A stretch of 64,000 bases of DNA from a virus: positions 93,409 through 157,408 of IMG/VR virus record IMGVR_UViG_3300042874_000443; one strand, written 5' to 3'. A program made the position numbers and the translations under genes. Below are positions 52,190 to 59,609 of this stretch, piece by piece; the first letter of the stretch is position 1; each line of letters starts with the position of its first letter. The notes under the pieces are model-generated. The model was not told where the DNA came from and searched no databases. It worked only from the letters and a program-made list of their open reading frames with translations.

Positions 52190-52404
52190 ACGTCCGCCGT
52201 TGGGACAACGTCGTTCACGTCATCTTGTGCGAGAACCCCGAACACCCGCAAGTTGACAGTCAAGGCCGTCGTGTGGCAAACGCATACGTCGTAACAACGA
52301 CGTGTATGCGTCACGCCAAAATCAACGACTACGGTCGCAACAAACTCACCGAAGATGCGCCAACGTGCATTGTGTGCGTGGCGGGAGGTTATTCTGATGA
52401 ATAA
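52186..52404 (+). CDS. TCxxC-family small protein, scattered member
   Basis: 72 aa, ATGA-coupled. WDNVVH (H11), C15 or C40, and APTCIVC (C61, C64) fit the His ... Cys ... T-C-x-x-C pattern of the array at 57.6-61.1 kb, including the Val-Val-His segment. It is isolated between a DUF6283-like gene and an unrelated small gene. Likely a zinc-binding peptide. Confidence 0.6.
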   Translation: MNVRRWDNVVHVILCENPEHPQVDSQGRRVANAYVVTTTCMRHAKINDYGRNKLTEDAPTCIVCVAGGYSDE

Positions 52405-52708
52405 ACAGAACGAGTCGACGCTGCGTAACGCAACGGCCAAGGCGCTGGCAGCACAGATCAAGCGCACGCTAGATGTCGCACGCATCAAGGGATACGTGTT
52501 CCCAGAAGGTTGTGACGTAGGGGTGTTGATCCTGTCGTCGTCGCCGCTGCTCTTGAAGGTCAAGGCGCGCATGGACGATGTGTCCATCGAAGCAACCATC
52601 ACGAACGAGACTGCTACGGCAGACATCGCCAAGATGGTGGATGACCTCGTGGTGCCGTGGCTCGTGAAGAACGCAACAACGAAGCCGGCCAAGGCCGTAC
52701 GGTTGTAA
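52397..52708 (+). CDS. hypothetical protein
   Basis: 103 aa from the ATG at 52397, overlapping the previous gene by 8 nt. The first part is helical (TLRNATAKALAAQIKRTL), then beta strands with repeated V-x-I/V (LLLKVKARMDDVSIEATI) and a helical end. No family recognised; composition is ordinary cytosolic. Confidence 0.5.
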   Translation: MNKQNESTLRNATAKALAAQIKRTLDVARIKGYVFPEGCDVGVLILSSSPLLLKVKARMDDVSIEATITNETATADIAKMVDDLVVPWLVKNATTKPAKAVRL

Positions 52709-52709
52709 C

Positions 52710-52973
52710 GTGCCTCGCGTCCCGCTGTGTTCCAACAGCAAGCACGTCTGGAAACCCATCCGGGGTGACAAGTTCGAGAAGTGCACTGTCTGTGGCACGT
52801 TCTTCCCCTGCAAGGGGAAGAGGTGCGGGCACAAGGACTGCGAGTCCGCACGCGAACTAGGCATCGAGGCTTGGTACAAGGAGTGGATGAATGAACCGCC
52901 GAAACATTGCGACGCCCCTGAAGGCGTTGCAGACGCTCTACGACCTGGCGATGGACATGACGCTGACGTATGA
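52710..52973 (+). CDS. zinc-finger-like protein
   Basis: 87 aa, GTG start. CTVCGTFFPC and KRCGHKDC supply six Cys/His ligands in the first half. The final 28 codons are overlapped by the gene at 52891 in another frame, so the C-terminus is uncertain and the real protein may be constrained to the first 60 residues. Confidence 0.5.
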   Translation: MPRVPLCSNSKHVWKPIRGDKFEKCTVCGTFFPCKGKRCGHKDCESARELGIEAWYKEWMNEPPKHCDAPEGVADALRPGDGHDADV

Positions 52974-53064
52974 CTTTGACCGGCTCAACGGCCGAGACCC
53001 AAAGACTGCGGCAGCCGTCGAGAAGGTCCGAGTGCACTTCGGGCTCAAGGAGTTCCCGCGGTGA
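52891..53064 (+). CDS. small helical protein overlapping the zinc-finger gene
   Basis: 57 aa. ATG after AAGGAG, which is a good ribosome-binding site at 8 nt. It is amphipathic (LKALQTLYDLAMDMTL) and ends with a GTGA overlap to the next gene, supporting translation despite the 83-nt out-of-frame overlap with 52710-52973. Function unknown. Confidence 0.5.
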   Translation: MNRRNIATPLKALQTLYDLAMDMTLTYDFDRLNGRDPKTAAAVEKVRVHFGLKEFPR

Positions 53065-53249
53065 CTTCCTACGAACGAAAGATCATGGACGCCTTCGAAG
53101 CGGTGTCCAAGAAGAACGGTGGCAAGAGCGCGAGCGCTGCCGAAGTCACCGAGCACATGTCGAACAGCGGCACGTTGTCCGAGCTGGACTCGGTCATCGA
53201 CATCGCTGATCAGATGAAGGCGATGCAGGTCCGGGGCTACTTCGGATGA
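53061..53249 (+). CDS. small helical protein
   Basis: 62 aa, GTG start (GTGA overlap). The layout YERKIMDAFEAVSKKNG then SASAAEVTEHMSNSG and ADQMKAMQVRGYFG looks like a small winged-helix or HTH-like fold, with a helix, a T/S-x-x-E-(V/I) turn and a final strand. DNA binding is plausible but not certain. ATGA overlap with the next gene. Confidence 0.45.
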   Translation: MTSYERKIMDAFEAVSKKNGGKSASAAEVTEHMSNSGTLSELDSVIDIADQMKAMQVRGYFG

Positions 53250-53476
53250 ACATCGTCAGAAAACCCGTCGGCGTGAACTGCAGCAGCCAAGGCCCCCACG
53301 TCACGGGTTCGATCTGGCCTGCGAAGGGCGCTACTCCGAGGTGTCGCGGCGTCATGGGCCGCATCACCCTCTCTCGTCTGGAGGAAGGTCTTGGTCACGA
53401 AGGCTTCGAGTGCGACAAGTGCCACCGCCGCGTCAAGTTCGTCCCTGACCCTGACGGGGTTGTGGGAACTCGCTAA
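53246..53476 (+). CDS. small His/Cys protein
   Basis: 76 aa. GPHVTGSIW (H18), PRCRG (C33) and FECDKCH (C56, C59) resemble the His ... Cys ... C-x-x-C order of the TCxxC family, but without the T-C start and D-x-x-G segment. The last residues overlap the HExxH gene by 17 nt. Confidence 0.45.
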   Translation: MNIVRKPVGVNCSSQGPHVTGSIWPAKGATPRCRGVMGRITLSRLEEGLGHEGFECDKCHRRVKFVPDPDGVVGTR

Positions 53477-53966
53477 CCTCTGGTGCCCCAAGAAAGCGAG
53501 CTGGACCCACTTGCTCGAAGACAAGAACAGTTGGGGTCCGGCCCACGAACTGGGGCACGCGCTCATCGAACCGTCGCGAGGTTGGAAGGAGTACGACTAC
53601 GGGCGCTGCGCGCTCGCCTTCTGCAACCACCGAGGTCAGCGGTGCGACACCTACGAAGTCGCCGCGATGTTGATCTCGCATGCGCTACTGCGGGCATCAG
53701 GCAACGCGTTCATGTCGGAGCGTGAGTACAACGAAACCTCGGACGTCGACCTTGTCGATCCCGTGCACGATAAACGCGCCAAGGCGCTGCTCAGGAGGAA
53801 GGGACTATGGCCCGTGCCAAGAACAAGAAGAGCGCTCGAGGCCGCGCTAAAGCGCCGGCTCGGAAAGCCCCGCGGAAGAAAACAGCCGCGCGTGCAAACG
53901 ATCCGGGGAAGCGTGGGGCTGGCGATGTTCCAGAACATGCTGTTCAACCCGGGGACCCCTCCGTAG
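53460..53966 (+). CDS. HExxH metallopeptidase-like protein
   Basis: 168 aa from a TTG at 53460; the frame is open upstream to 53391, also TTG, so the start is uncertain. GPAHELGHALIEPS contains HELGH, the zinc signature, and DTYEVAAMLISHALL could supply the downstream Glu. CALAFCNHRGQRC adds a Cys cluster. It may be a small zincin, or a host-cleaving factor in the manner of phage-encoded antirepressor proteases such as ImmA; only the motif supports this. The 3' 160 nt overlap 53807 in another frame. Confidence 0.5.
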   Translation: MWELANLWCPKKASWTHLLEDKNSWGPAHELGHALIEPSRGWKEYDYGRCALAFCNHRGQRCDTYEVAAMLISHALLRASGNAFMSEREYNETSDVDLVDPVHDKRAKALLRRKGLWPVPRTRRALEAALKRRLGKPRGRKQPRVQTIRGSVGLAMFQNMLFNPGTPP

Positions 53967-54133
53967 GGATGGGACCGTGTCACTTCTGCAAGAAGGAAGT
54001 CGACAAGAAGGACATGTACTGCTTCGGCTGCTCCACGGTCATCTGTGATACGTGCGACGTCAGCATGGGCGAGTACGGACACGGACACTCACCGGAGGAC
54101 CATCGCATTGAGCCGGAGCACGTGACGTGGTGA
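53807..54133 (+). CDS. basic protein with RING/B-box-like zinc finger
   Basis: 108 aa, ATG with AGGAGGAAG upstream. Residues 1-35 are Lys/Arg/Ala-rich (KKSARGRAKAPARKAPRKK), like a histone tail. The C-terminal 50 residues have CHFC, CFGC, CDTC and H-x-H ... H, an eight-ligand finger resembling B-box or ZZ domains. It overlaps the HExxH gene by 160 nt, which would put the basic tail and the peptidase C-terminus in shared DNA. GTGA overlap follows. Confidence 0.55.
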   Translation: MARAKNKKSARGRAKAPARKAPRKKTAARANDPGKRGAGDVPEHAVQPGDPSVGMGPCHFCKKEVDKKDMYCFGCSTVICDTCDVSMGEYGHGHSPEDHRIEPEHVTW

Positions 54134-54624
54134 CGTTCGTCGACCCCGTAGCGAAGCCGTGCTCGGACTGCCCGTTCCGACGCAAGGCGATGCCGGGCTG
54201 GCTCGGCGCCAGCTCACCCGAGGGCTTCATCGACTGCATGCAGCGCGATGAACCGTTGCCGTGTCATCAGACCATCGACTACGACAACGACCCGCACTGG
54301 CTCATGAAGTGGATGCAGCAGCGCGGCACCGGAAAGATGTGCGCAGGCGCGCTGGTCTTTCTGGCGAACAAGCTGCAACACCATCCGTTTCAGAAGATGG
54401 CCAAGGACCACGAGACGGTGTTCTCCAACACCATCGAGTTCGTACGGTTCCATCGCGAAGCCGCAGTTCACAGCTGGGATGAAGACAGCCAGAACGACGG
54501 TGCGAAGCTCCATCGGCATCTGGTCACCGGTGCTGCGGAACGAATGGGGCAGCCCATCGTCGACTTCAAGGAGCGCAAGGCGAGGCCCAAGAAGGCACGT
54601 TCGAAAAGGAGCACCAAGCGATGA
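54130..54624 (+). CDS. DUF6283-like Cys-rich protein (copy 2)
   Basis: 164 aa, GTG start. KPCSDCPFRRKAMPGW, LPCHQTID and KMCAGALVFLANK give the same C-x-x-C-P-F-R ... C-H-x-T ... C-x-G-A-L-V pattern as 51710-52189, and the later segment is similar in length. It ends in a basic tail (RPKKARSKRSTK). It is probably metal-binding; function unknown. Confidence 0.6.
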   Translation: MTFVDPVAKPCSDCPFRRKAMPGWLGASSPEGFIDCMQRDEPLPCHQTIDYDNDPHWLMKWMQQRGTGKMCAGALVFLANKLQHHPFQKMAKDHETVFSNTIEFVRFHREAAVHSWDEDSQNDGAKLHRHLVTGAAERMGQPIVDFKERKARPKKARSKRSTKR

Positions 54625-54800
54625 TGGTCGTCGTCGGAGTGTGGCTCGCCGGGGCTGCGGGCATCGCCGTGACGGTCGGCGTCACCCAGGTCGGTACCTG
54701 GGGGCGCGGCATCCTCGGCGGACTCGCGTGGCCCACCTTTCCGTTCTTGATCGTGGGCTCCTGGGCCCGTTATACCCTTCGCCGGAGGTCTCCGCCGTGA
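54621..54800 (+). CDS. small two-span membrane protein
   Basis: 59 aa, bounded by ATGA and GTGA overlaps. Two hydrophobic segments (VVVGVWLAGAAGIAVTVGV and ILGGLAWPTFPFLIVGSW) are joined by a short Gly-rich loop, with a basic C-terminus (RYTLRRRS). It could be a holin-like or accessory membrane peptide; nothing in the neighbourhood identifies it. Confidence 0.6.
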   Translation: MMVVVGVWLAGAAGIAVTVGVTQVGTWGRGILGGLAWPTFPFLIVGSWARYTLRRRSPP

Positions 54801-55264
54801 TCGAGTGGCTCTTGAAGAAGCTCGTCGTTCGTTTGAAGTCCCGCACCATCGTCACCGATGGCAAGCCGTACTTGACCCGCTGGTACGTTTGGCCGGGTGC
54901 GCCTCGCACAGGCGGAGACCAAGTCACACCGCAATCTCGTTTTGCAGTGTTCATTCACTTCTTCCATCGGGGGGATGGCGATCGCGAATTGCACAACCAT
55001 CCGTGGTCAAACAGTTTCTCGCTCATTCTGACGGGTGGTTATCTCGAGGAGCGCGAGCACGAGACTCGGACGCTCCGCCCCGGGATGCTGAACTACATCA
55101 AGAGCGACGACTTCCATCGCGTGGAGCTGCTCAAACCTGACAAGGGTTGCTGGACGATTTTCATCGCGGGCAAGGGTGTTCAAGACTGGGGCTTCAAGGC
55201 GCGAAGTTCGAACGTCTTTGTGCCATGGCGAGAGTACCTGGGCGGAGAGAATACGGTCTCGTAA
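54797..55264 (+). CDS. cupin-like protein
   Basis: 155 aa, GTG start. HFFHRGDGDRELHNHPWS then LILTGGYLEERE, RPGMLNYIKSDDFHRVELL form the double-stranded beta-helix motif pair of cupins (G-x(5)-H-x-H ... E ... G ... H), where His and Glu bind metal. It may be an enzyme of unknown substrate or a metal-binding adaptor. Cupins of this size occur in phages near modification genes. The preceding gene is a membrane peptide. Confidence 0.6.
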   Translation: MIEWLLKKLVVRLKSRTIVTDGKPYLTRWYVWPGAPRTGGDQVTPQSRFAVFIHFFHRGDGDRELHNHPWSNSFSLILTGGYLEEREHETRTLRPGMLNYIKSDDFHRVELLKPDKGCWTIFIAGKGVQDWGFKARSSNVFVPWREYLGGENTVS

Positions 55265-55265
55265 C

Positions 55266-55730
55266 ATGATCGCGCTATCGTCCAAACGAACGTGTAAGAC
55301 CTGTGAACGAAAATTCCGTCCACAGGTTCACGGATACAACGCCCGTTACTGCACGACGAAGTGCAAGGCAAAGGCACGGTGGCATCGTTTTCCGAAGGCC
55401 AAACGAAAGCAGTTACGTCGCACGCAATGGCTGAGCACAAAGAGTGACGCCAAACGAATGGCGAAACATCGTGCTAATAGCGCTAAGAGTGTTCGTGCAG
55501 TGCGCGAATGGCTCGCAGCGTACAAGCTGAAACTTGGCTGCGTGGACTGCGGCTACAACACTAACGCCGCTGCTCTTCAGTTCGATCATGAAGGGCCGAA
55601 GCTCGCTGCTATCTCGGAACTGCGGTCTAGCAAAGAACGCATCCTTGCTGAAATCAAACGTGGCAAGTGCAAGGTCCGCTGCGCAAACTGCCACGCGGTT
55701 AAAACGTGGGAACGCAAGCAACCAAAGTAA
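55266..55730 (+). CDS. HNH endonuclease
   Basis: 154 aa. CKTCERKF and CTTKCKAKARWHRF form an N-terminal zinc finger, then GCVDCGYNTNAAALQFDHE, split here as GCVDCGYN then LQFDHEGPK, and CANCHAVKTWER form the C-x-x-C ... D-H ... C-x-x-C-H HNH fold. Strongly basic between the two parts. AT-rich codons compared with neighbours suggest a mobile homing endonuclease. Confidence 0.8.
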   Translation: MIALSSKRTCKTCERKFRPQVHGYNARYCTTKCKAKARWHRFPKAKRKQLRRTQWLSTKSDAKRMAKHRANSAKSVRAVREWLAAYKLKLGCVDCGYNTNAAALQFDHEGPKLAAISELRSSKERILAEIKRGKCKVRCANCHAVKTWERKQPK

Positions 55731-55732
55731 CC

Positions 55733-55921
55733 ATGGCGCGTCGCCCCGGATCCGCACGTGAGATCGACCTGCAAACATTGAAGCAGGCGAACGCGTGCAT
55801 CGTGCGGGCGATGGAGTTGTTCAACAAGAACACCAAGACTGACGACCCTGAAGCTGTCGCGCAGGTTGAACTTGCGTGGCGGTTCTTGGACGAGTTCGTC
55901 GACAAATACGGCGACCGCTAG
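55733..55921 (+). CDS. small helical protein
   Basis: 62 aa, two helices (LKQANACIVRAMELFNKN and VAQVELAWRFLDEFVDKYG) joined by a short loop. No family recognised. It sits between the HNH gene and the 256-aa protein. Confidence 0.45.
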   Translation: MARRPGSAREIDLQTLKQANACIVRAMELFNKNTKTDDPEAVAQVELAWRFLDEFVDKYGDR

Positions 55922-55959
55922 TCGCTGCGCGCGTCAGCAATGACGCGAAAGGCAAAGCT

Positions 55960-56730
55960 ATGCTCACGTTGAAAGACGTCGTGGGGCGTGACGGTGTCTG
56001 CTGGCGTTTCATCGACGCCGATGCACCAGACACGCGTCCGACAGTGAACAGCTTCACGGAACCACATTGCCCGGCGTATGCCAGCGGTACGTGGGACTGG
56101 TGGGACCTCCACGAGAAGCTTGGTGAGTTCTATCGGAAACACCAAGACAAGCGCGTCGAACTGCTCGAGTCCCTCTACAAGCGGCCGACGCCAACCCTGT
56201 TGAAAGGAACTGTCGAAATGTACAAGGCCGTCCCGACCAAGGATGTACGTGCAGGGCAGTGGTACCTCGGCACCTACAACTCGTTGAACTACGCGAACAA
56301 GATTGCGGAGCACCTCAACGACAAAACAGCGAAGCCCAACGAGTACCGCCGTGACTTCGGCCCCATCACGGACATCGGCTTCGCTGTCGTGCGTGTCGAA
56401 GTGCCAACGTGCACGGCATTGGCAGGTGTTGTCGTTCGCTCCTGTGTCGACCCGCTCGACAAGCTGATGAAGCAGCGCGTCGACGGAATGTCGGGCGTGA
56501 TGTGTTTCATGAACTACGAGGGCGCGCAGCGTACCGAGTCGCTCGTGCGCACTCAGCACGGGTTCGTTAGCACGAACGCAGAGTACCCGCTCAACGAGGG
56601 CCAGTGTGCACTCGCGCGAGAGATGTGGCCGCACGCGCTGCGGATTCGCTTCCAGGTCGCGGCGGAGAAGGAGCGGTACCGCGTCGTCTGCGATAACGTC
56701 GACGAGATGCCGAACATGGTGGATGGCTAA
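55960..56730 (+). CDS. hypothetical protein
   Basis: 256 aa. The N-terminal 90 residues look globular with several Trp (GTWDWWDLHEKLG). The middle (VRAGQWYLGTYNSLNYANKIAEHL) and C-terminal region (GFVSTNAEYPLNEGQ) have no recognised catalytic motif. It is one of the longer non-repetitive genes of this region. The stop overlaps the next ATG by 8 nt. Confidence 0.5.
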   Translation: MLTLKDVVGRDGVCWRFIDADAPDTRPTVNSFTEPHCPAYASGTWDWWDLHEKLGEFYRKHQDKRVELLESLYKRPTPTLLKGTVEMYKAVPTKDVRAGQWYLGTYNSLNYANKIAEHLNDKTAKPNEYRRDFGPITDIGFAVVRVEVPTCTALAGVVVRSCVDPLDKLMKQRVDGMSGVMCFMNYEGAQRTESLVRTQHGFVSTNAEYPLNEGQCALAREMWPHALRIRFQVAAEKERYRVVCDNVDEMPNMVDG

Positions 56731-57175
56731 CTACTACACCTTGTTCGCCAACGAAGTCGCAATCCGCAAAGGAAAGCACAACGTCGAGATGGTCAAGACG
56801 ATCCTCGATAAAGGGCTAGAGGAGCGACAGCGGTTACATGAAGCCGACGACTACGACAGCCTCGACGCTGCAGGCTTCGATTTCGAATACACCTGGGACC
56901 ACGAAGACAAGTTGATGCTCCACAGCGAGGAAAACGGCAACGTCGACCATGCGATCGCGTTCCTCGAAGACCTCGTAAAGCGGAATTTGGTGAGTGAACC
57001 CGTCGCGTTCTATTGGGCGCAGACCTGCTCATCACTCGGTCCTGGAGAATTCTGCGGTGGTGGTACGCTCATCACCAAGGGCAAGACGTACTGGTTCGTT
57101 CCCCAGGGACAGGTCGACCGCAAGTGGGACCAGATCAAGAAGGAACGCGCGAAGCCCAAGAGAAAGAAGCGATGA
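56723..57175 (+). CDS. conserved phage hypothetical protein
   Basis: 150 aa. YTLFANEVAIRKGKH and GFDFEYTWDHEDKLML then a NGNVDHAIAFLEDL helix, with a Gly/Cys loop (GPGEFCGGG) and a Lys-rich tail. Proteins with this arrangement occur in phages without known function. The stop overlaps the next ATG as ATGA. Confidence 0.5.
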   Translation: MANYYTLFANEVAIRKGKHNVEMVKTILDKGLEERQRLHEADDYDSLDAAGFDFEYTWDHEDKLMLHSEENGNVDHAIAFLEDLVKRNLVSEPVAFYWAQTCSSLGPGEFCGGGTLITKGKTYWFVPQGQVDRKWDQIKKERAKPKRKKR

Positions 57176-57423
57176 AGCTTCCCAAGAACCGGATCAAACG
57201 CATCCACGTCAACCAGAAGAACTTGCGCGCGAACCGCAAGGACGGCGGGCGCCGCCCCTTGATCACGATCCAGACGAGCAAGGGGCCGTTGTACGCAGAC
57301 CGTGTCGACATCAAAGGTGCTTCGGCGCTCGTGAGTCGGCCGAACAAGCCGTTGGCCTGTGGTGCACGGATCTGGATCGAGACGCGCGCGGAAGTGCACT
57401 ACACCCGGAGCAAACATGGCTAA
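57172..57423 (+). CDS. conserved phage hypothetical protein
   Basis: 83 aa. IKRIHVNQKNLRANRKDGG and PLACGARIWIETRAEVHY closely resemble a small protein found in many phages with H-V-N-x-x-x-I/L-R-A-N-x-K-x-G ... P-L-x-C-G-A-R-(V/I)-W-I-E-T. The basic N-terminus and beta-rich remainder suggest a nucleic-acid- or ribosome-binding fold, but the function has not been described as far as I recall. Confidence 0.6.
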   Translation: MKLPKNRIKRIHVNQKNLRANRKDGGRRPLITIQTSKGPLYADRVDIKGASALVSRPNKPLACGARIWIETRAEVHYTRSKHG

Positions 57424-57586
57424 ACCCAAGCAGGAGTACGTTCACGTCATCGACAAGAAGACGCGCAAGTCCATCGAGGCCATCGGTCCATCGGCGGACG
57501 CGGAGCGTGTAGCTCGCGGCGTGTCCATCAACCTCAACCACGAAGACTACGAGCTGGCGATCAGCCCAAAGAAGACGTGGCCATGA
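57416..57586 (+). CDS. small protein before the TCxxC array
   Basis: 56 aa, overlapping the previous gene by 8 nt and the next by 4 (ATGA). YVHVIDKKTRKSIEAIG then a helical part (DAERVARGVSINLNHEDYEL) resembles other small phage regulators of beta-beta-helix type. It has no Cys and is not an array member. Confidence 0.45.
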   Translation: MAKPKQEYVHVIDKKTRKSIEAIGPSADAERVARGVSINLNHEDYELAISPKKTWP

Positions 57587-57819
57587 CGTTGCGTGAAGTC
57601 CTCGCCCGTTCGAAGACGCCGCCCAAGGTCGGTGACCATGAGATCGTCGTGGGCCCCGACGGAATGGCGCACATCCTCGTCATCTCGCACGTCGACTTCG
57701 AGAACCCCGTCGAAACGCACATGAACTGGGACTGCCCGTGCCGTGCGATCAAGACGGGCAACCCGATGGACTTCGAAGTCGCGCCGTCCATCACATGTCT
57801 GCAATGCATGCTTTTGTGA
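57583..57819 (+). CDS. TCxxC array protein 1
   Basis: 78 aa. DGMAH (H30), CPC (C51 or C53) and ITCLQC (C72, C75) define the array pattern. The first 22 residues are an N-terminal extension not shared by others. Start at the ATG 57583 (ATGA overlap). It would bind a single zinc through His and three Cys if the pattern is a zinc site. Confidence 0.65.
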   Translation: MTLREVLARSKTPPKVGDHEIVVGPDGMAHILVISHVDFENPVETHMNWDCPCRAIKTGNPMDFEVAPSITCLQCMLL

Positions 57820-58244
57820 TCTGCGGCTGGTGTGGTTCGAAGGACACGGACGCGGAGTTCGTCGACAACGGTGTCGGGATGCAGCAAGTGTCGGCGGCGA
57901 CCTGCGGGAACTGCGGTGCGACGCAGGTCGGTCCCTACGACGAGGGTGAGATCGACCCCGAAGATAAGAAGCGCGGCTGGCACGCCGGGCACGAATCCTC
58001 AAACATCGCTGCGCGTGCAACACGCTTCGACGGCCCGTCTATCTACGCCAGCGACTTCGTCAACGGCGAGACGATGCTCATCCAGTACCAAGGCACCGTG
58101 CACCAAGCGTTCAAGCGCCTGTCGTTCTCGGCGCCGACGTTTCAGATGTTGTGCGGGCTCGAGGTCGAAGTTGCTGATCGCCCGCCTGTCGACGCTATCA
58201 CCTGTTTCGAATGCATCGCCTACGACGCGAAAGGAAGACCATGA
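57816..58244 (+). CDS. TCxxC array protein 2 with N-terminal zinc ribbon
   Basis: 142 aa; the GTG at 57816 fits the GTGA overlap pattern of the array. The N-terminal ribbon has C3, C6, C30 and C33 (CGWCG, CGNCG). The C-terminal part is a typical module: YQGTVH (H96), MLCG (C113), ITCFEC (C130, C133). The family module is thus fused to a second ribbon, evidence that it behaves as a mobile domain. Confidence 0.65.
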   Translation: MICGWCGSKDTDAEFVDNGVGMQQVSAATCGNCGATQVGPYDEGEIDPEDKKRGWHAGHESSNIAARATRFDGPSIYASDFVNGETMLIQYQGTVHQAFKRLSFSAPTFQMLCGLEVEVADRPPVDAITCFECIAYDAKGRP

Positions 58245-58633
58245 AGATCGACTTGGCACTCCTCCGCAAGGAGGTGACGGTCACTCTCGAGCGCGAAGAA
58301 GAGGACTCGGCCTACACTGACGGCCACTTCCAACGCGAGGACGGCTCGAACAACGACGAGCTGTGCGCCTGGATTCGCGACGAGCTGCGCTCGGGCAACT
58401 ACTGGGCGTGGTGCGTCGCCCACGTGACCGTCATGTACGACGACCTCAAGGCCGAAGAGTGGCTCGGCGGCTGTTCCTACGAGTCCGAAGCGGACTTCAA
58501 GAAGGGCGGCTACTACGAGAGCATGATCGACGAAGCGCTTCGGTCTCTCGCCAAGGACCTCGAGTCGATGGCTAACGCCCACATCTGGGAACACGACCCC
58601 GTGACGTGCTTCAAGTGCGTGGTAGCAGCGTAG
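58241..58633 (+). CDS. protein with TCxxC-type C-terminus
   Basis: 130 aa, ATGA-coupled. Most of the protein (RDELRSGNYWAWCVAHVTV, EWLGGCSYES, ESMIDEALRSL) resembles a small phage protein family of unknown function. Only the last residues, HDPVTCFKC (C123, C126), match the array signature, and H114 or H118 is close. Either a short module has been grafted onto another protein, or the match is chance. Confidence 0.5.
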   Translation: MKIDLALLRKEVTVTLEREEEDSAYTDGHFQREDGSNNDELCAWIRDELRSGNYWAWCVAHVTVMYDDLKAEEWLGGCSYESEADFKKGGYYESMIDEALRSLAKDLESMANAHIWEHDPVTCFKCVVAA

Positions 58634-58830
58634 AGACGTGGACCGACGACGCGGGGTTGACCCACATCCTTCGGACCAAGAACATCCGTTGGTCCCGCTG
58701 CCTTCGGGAAGTTCCCCGCGCGCAGTCCGTCGACTGGATCGATCGCCCCGCACGCGTCCCAACATGCCTTGCCTGCATCGGCCGACAGGATGGGAAGCTT
58801 CCCTATGGCGAACGAACGAAAGTTCCATGA
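58615..58830 (+). CDS. TCxxC array protein 3
   Basis: 71 aa from the GTG at 58615 (58606 also possible), overlapping the previous gene by 19 nt. DDAGLTH (H17), SRC (C29) and PTCLAC (C51, C54). The loop between C29 and the last pair is Arg/Asp-rich (REVPRAQSVDWIDR). Tail basic. Confidence 0.6.
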   Translation: MRGSSVETWTDDAGLTHILRTKNIRWSRCLREVPRAQSVDWIDRPARVPTCLACIGRQDGKLPYGERTKVP

Positions 58831-59005
58831 CACCCCGCAACTGCTGCGCGACAGGGCAGGCGTCGTCCATGAGAGCGCCGGCACCTACAACATCAACTCG
58901 CTGGCGGTGTGTGAGCTGGGTACGTCCGACTTCAACCTCGGCGAAGGGATCGAGCAAGTCTACGACCTGCCCGTTACGTGCCTGCGCTGCGTCGGGGCAC
59001 GATGA
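58805..59005 (+). CDS. TCxxC array protein 4
   Basis: 66 aa, 26-nt overlap with the previous gene. DRAGVVH (H22), AVC (C36) and VTCLRC (C59, C62). The middle loop is acidic (GTSDFNLGEGIE), unlike that of protein 3. ATGA overlap with the next gene. Confidence 0.65.
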   Translation: MANERKFHDTPQLLRDRAGVVHESAGTYNINSLAVCELGTSDFNLGEGIEQVYDLPVTCLRCVGAR

Positions 59006-59193
59006 CGCTGCTTCGTGACGCGAACGGCTTCGTCCACGGGACCCGCAGCCACGGCATGACTATCCTTCTCTGCGAAGAGAAGGACGGTCACCGTGACTAC
59101 GGAACCCTGATCCACGCGGACGAGGATCCGACCATCGAGTGCATCACGTGCTTGCAGTGTCTCGCGGCGCCGGAACCGACGCGTCGCCGGTAG
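59002..59193 (+). CDS. TCxxC array protein 5
   Basis: 63 aa. DANGFVH (H12), LLC (C24) and ITCLQC (C50, C53), with a His/Asp-rich loop (EKDGHRDYGTLIHADED). Ends basic (PTRRR). Its end overlaps the opposite-strand reading frame at 59144. Confidence 0.65.
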   Translation: MTLLRDANGFVHGTRSHGMTILLCEEKDGHRDYGTLIHADEDPTIECITCLQCLAAPEPTRRR

Positions 59194-59389
59194 CCGTCGT
59201 CTGGACGAACACCATCGTGCCGATCAGCTCGACCAGCCACTGCTCTGCATCGCTGCCACGCCCCGTTGCAGCGCAAAGCGCCGCCATCCACGCGAGCGCC
59301 TTCGGGCACTGCTTGGTCGAGAACATGGAGTAGAGACACGTCCACATGGCGGCTTCTTCGGAGGCACGATTATCGGGTAAACGTCGCAT
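59144..59389 (-). CDS. possible minus-strand gene interrupting the array
   Basis: 81 aa from the ATG at 59389, or 67 aa from 59347. The codons have G or C at most third positions and the product looks natural (CPKALAWMAALCAATG, QWLVELIGTMVFVQ). The plus strand between 59194 and 59387 has no array-type gene. No Shine-Dalgarno or family was recognised. Starts are back to back with 59388 on the plus strand, suggesting a shared regulatory point. Confidence 0.4.
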   Translation of the reverse strand: MRRLPDNRASEEAAMWTCLYSMFSTKQCPKALAWMAALCAATGRGSDAEQWLVELIGTMVFVQTTATGDASVPAPRDTAST

Positions 59390-59609
59390 GAAAGGGGACA
59401 ACAACATCGTGCGTCAAGAATCGTTCCCCGTCAACTGTCTGTTGGTTTGGTCGGACAAACATTCGGGTGGGGGCTTACGGCATTGCACGACGAATCATCG
59501 TCAAAACGAGACGCCGTGCGGTCTTTGGACCAAGCGACTGTTCTACCAAGGCCCCTACGGCTGTCGCGAAGAAGCGACGATCACCTGTCTCCGGTGCACG
59601 CTTGCGTAA
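59388..59609 (+). CDS. TCxxC array protein 6
   Basis: 73 aa. SGGGLRH (H32), TPCG (C44) and ITCLRC (C67, C70), with extra C17, C33 and C59. The D-x-x-G segment is replaced by DKHSGGG. First array gene after the minus-strand interruption, so it may have its own promoter (GGTAAACG lies 8 nt before the start). Confidence 0.6.
   Translation: MKGDNNIVRQESFPVNCLLVWSDKHSGGGLRHCTTNHRQNETPCGLWTKRLFYQGPYGCREEATITCLRCTLA

Noticed and set aside
54755-54790. GTTATACCC as a -10 box before the cupin gene
   Set aside because: It lies inside the 59-aa membrane protein gene, which is coupled to the cupin by GTGA; no matching -35 box was found.
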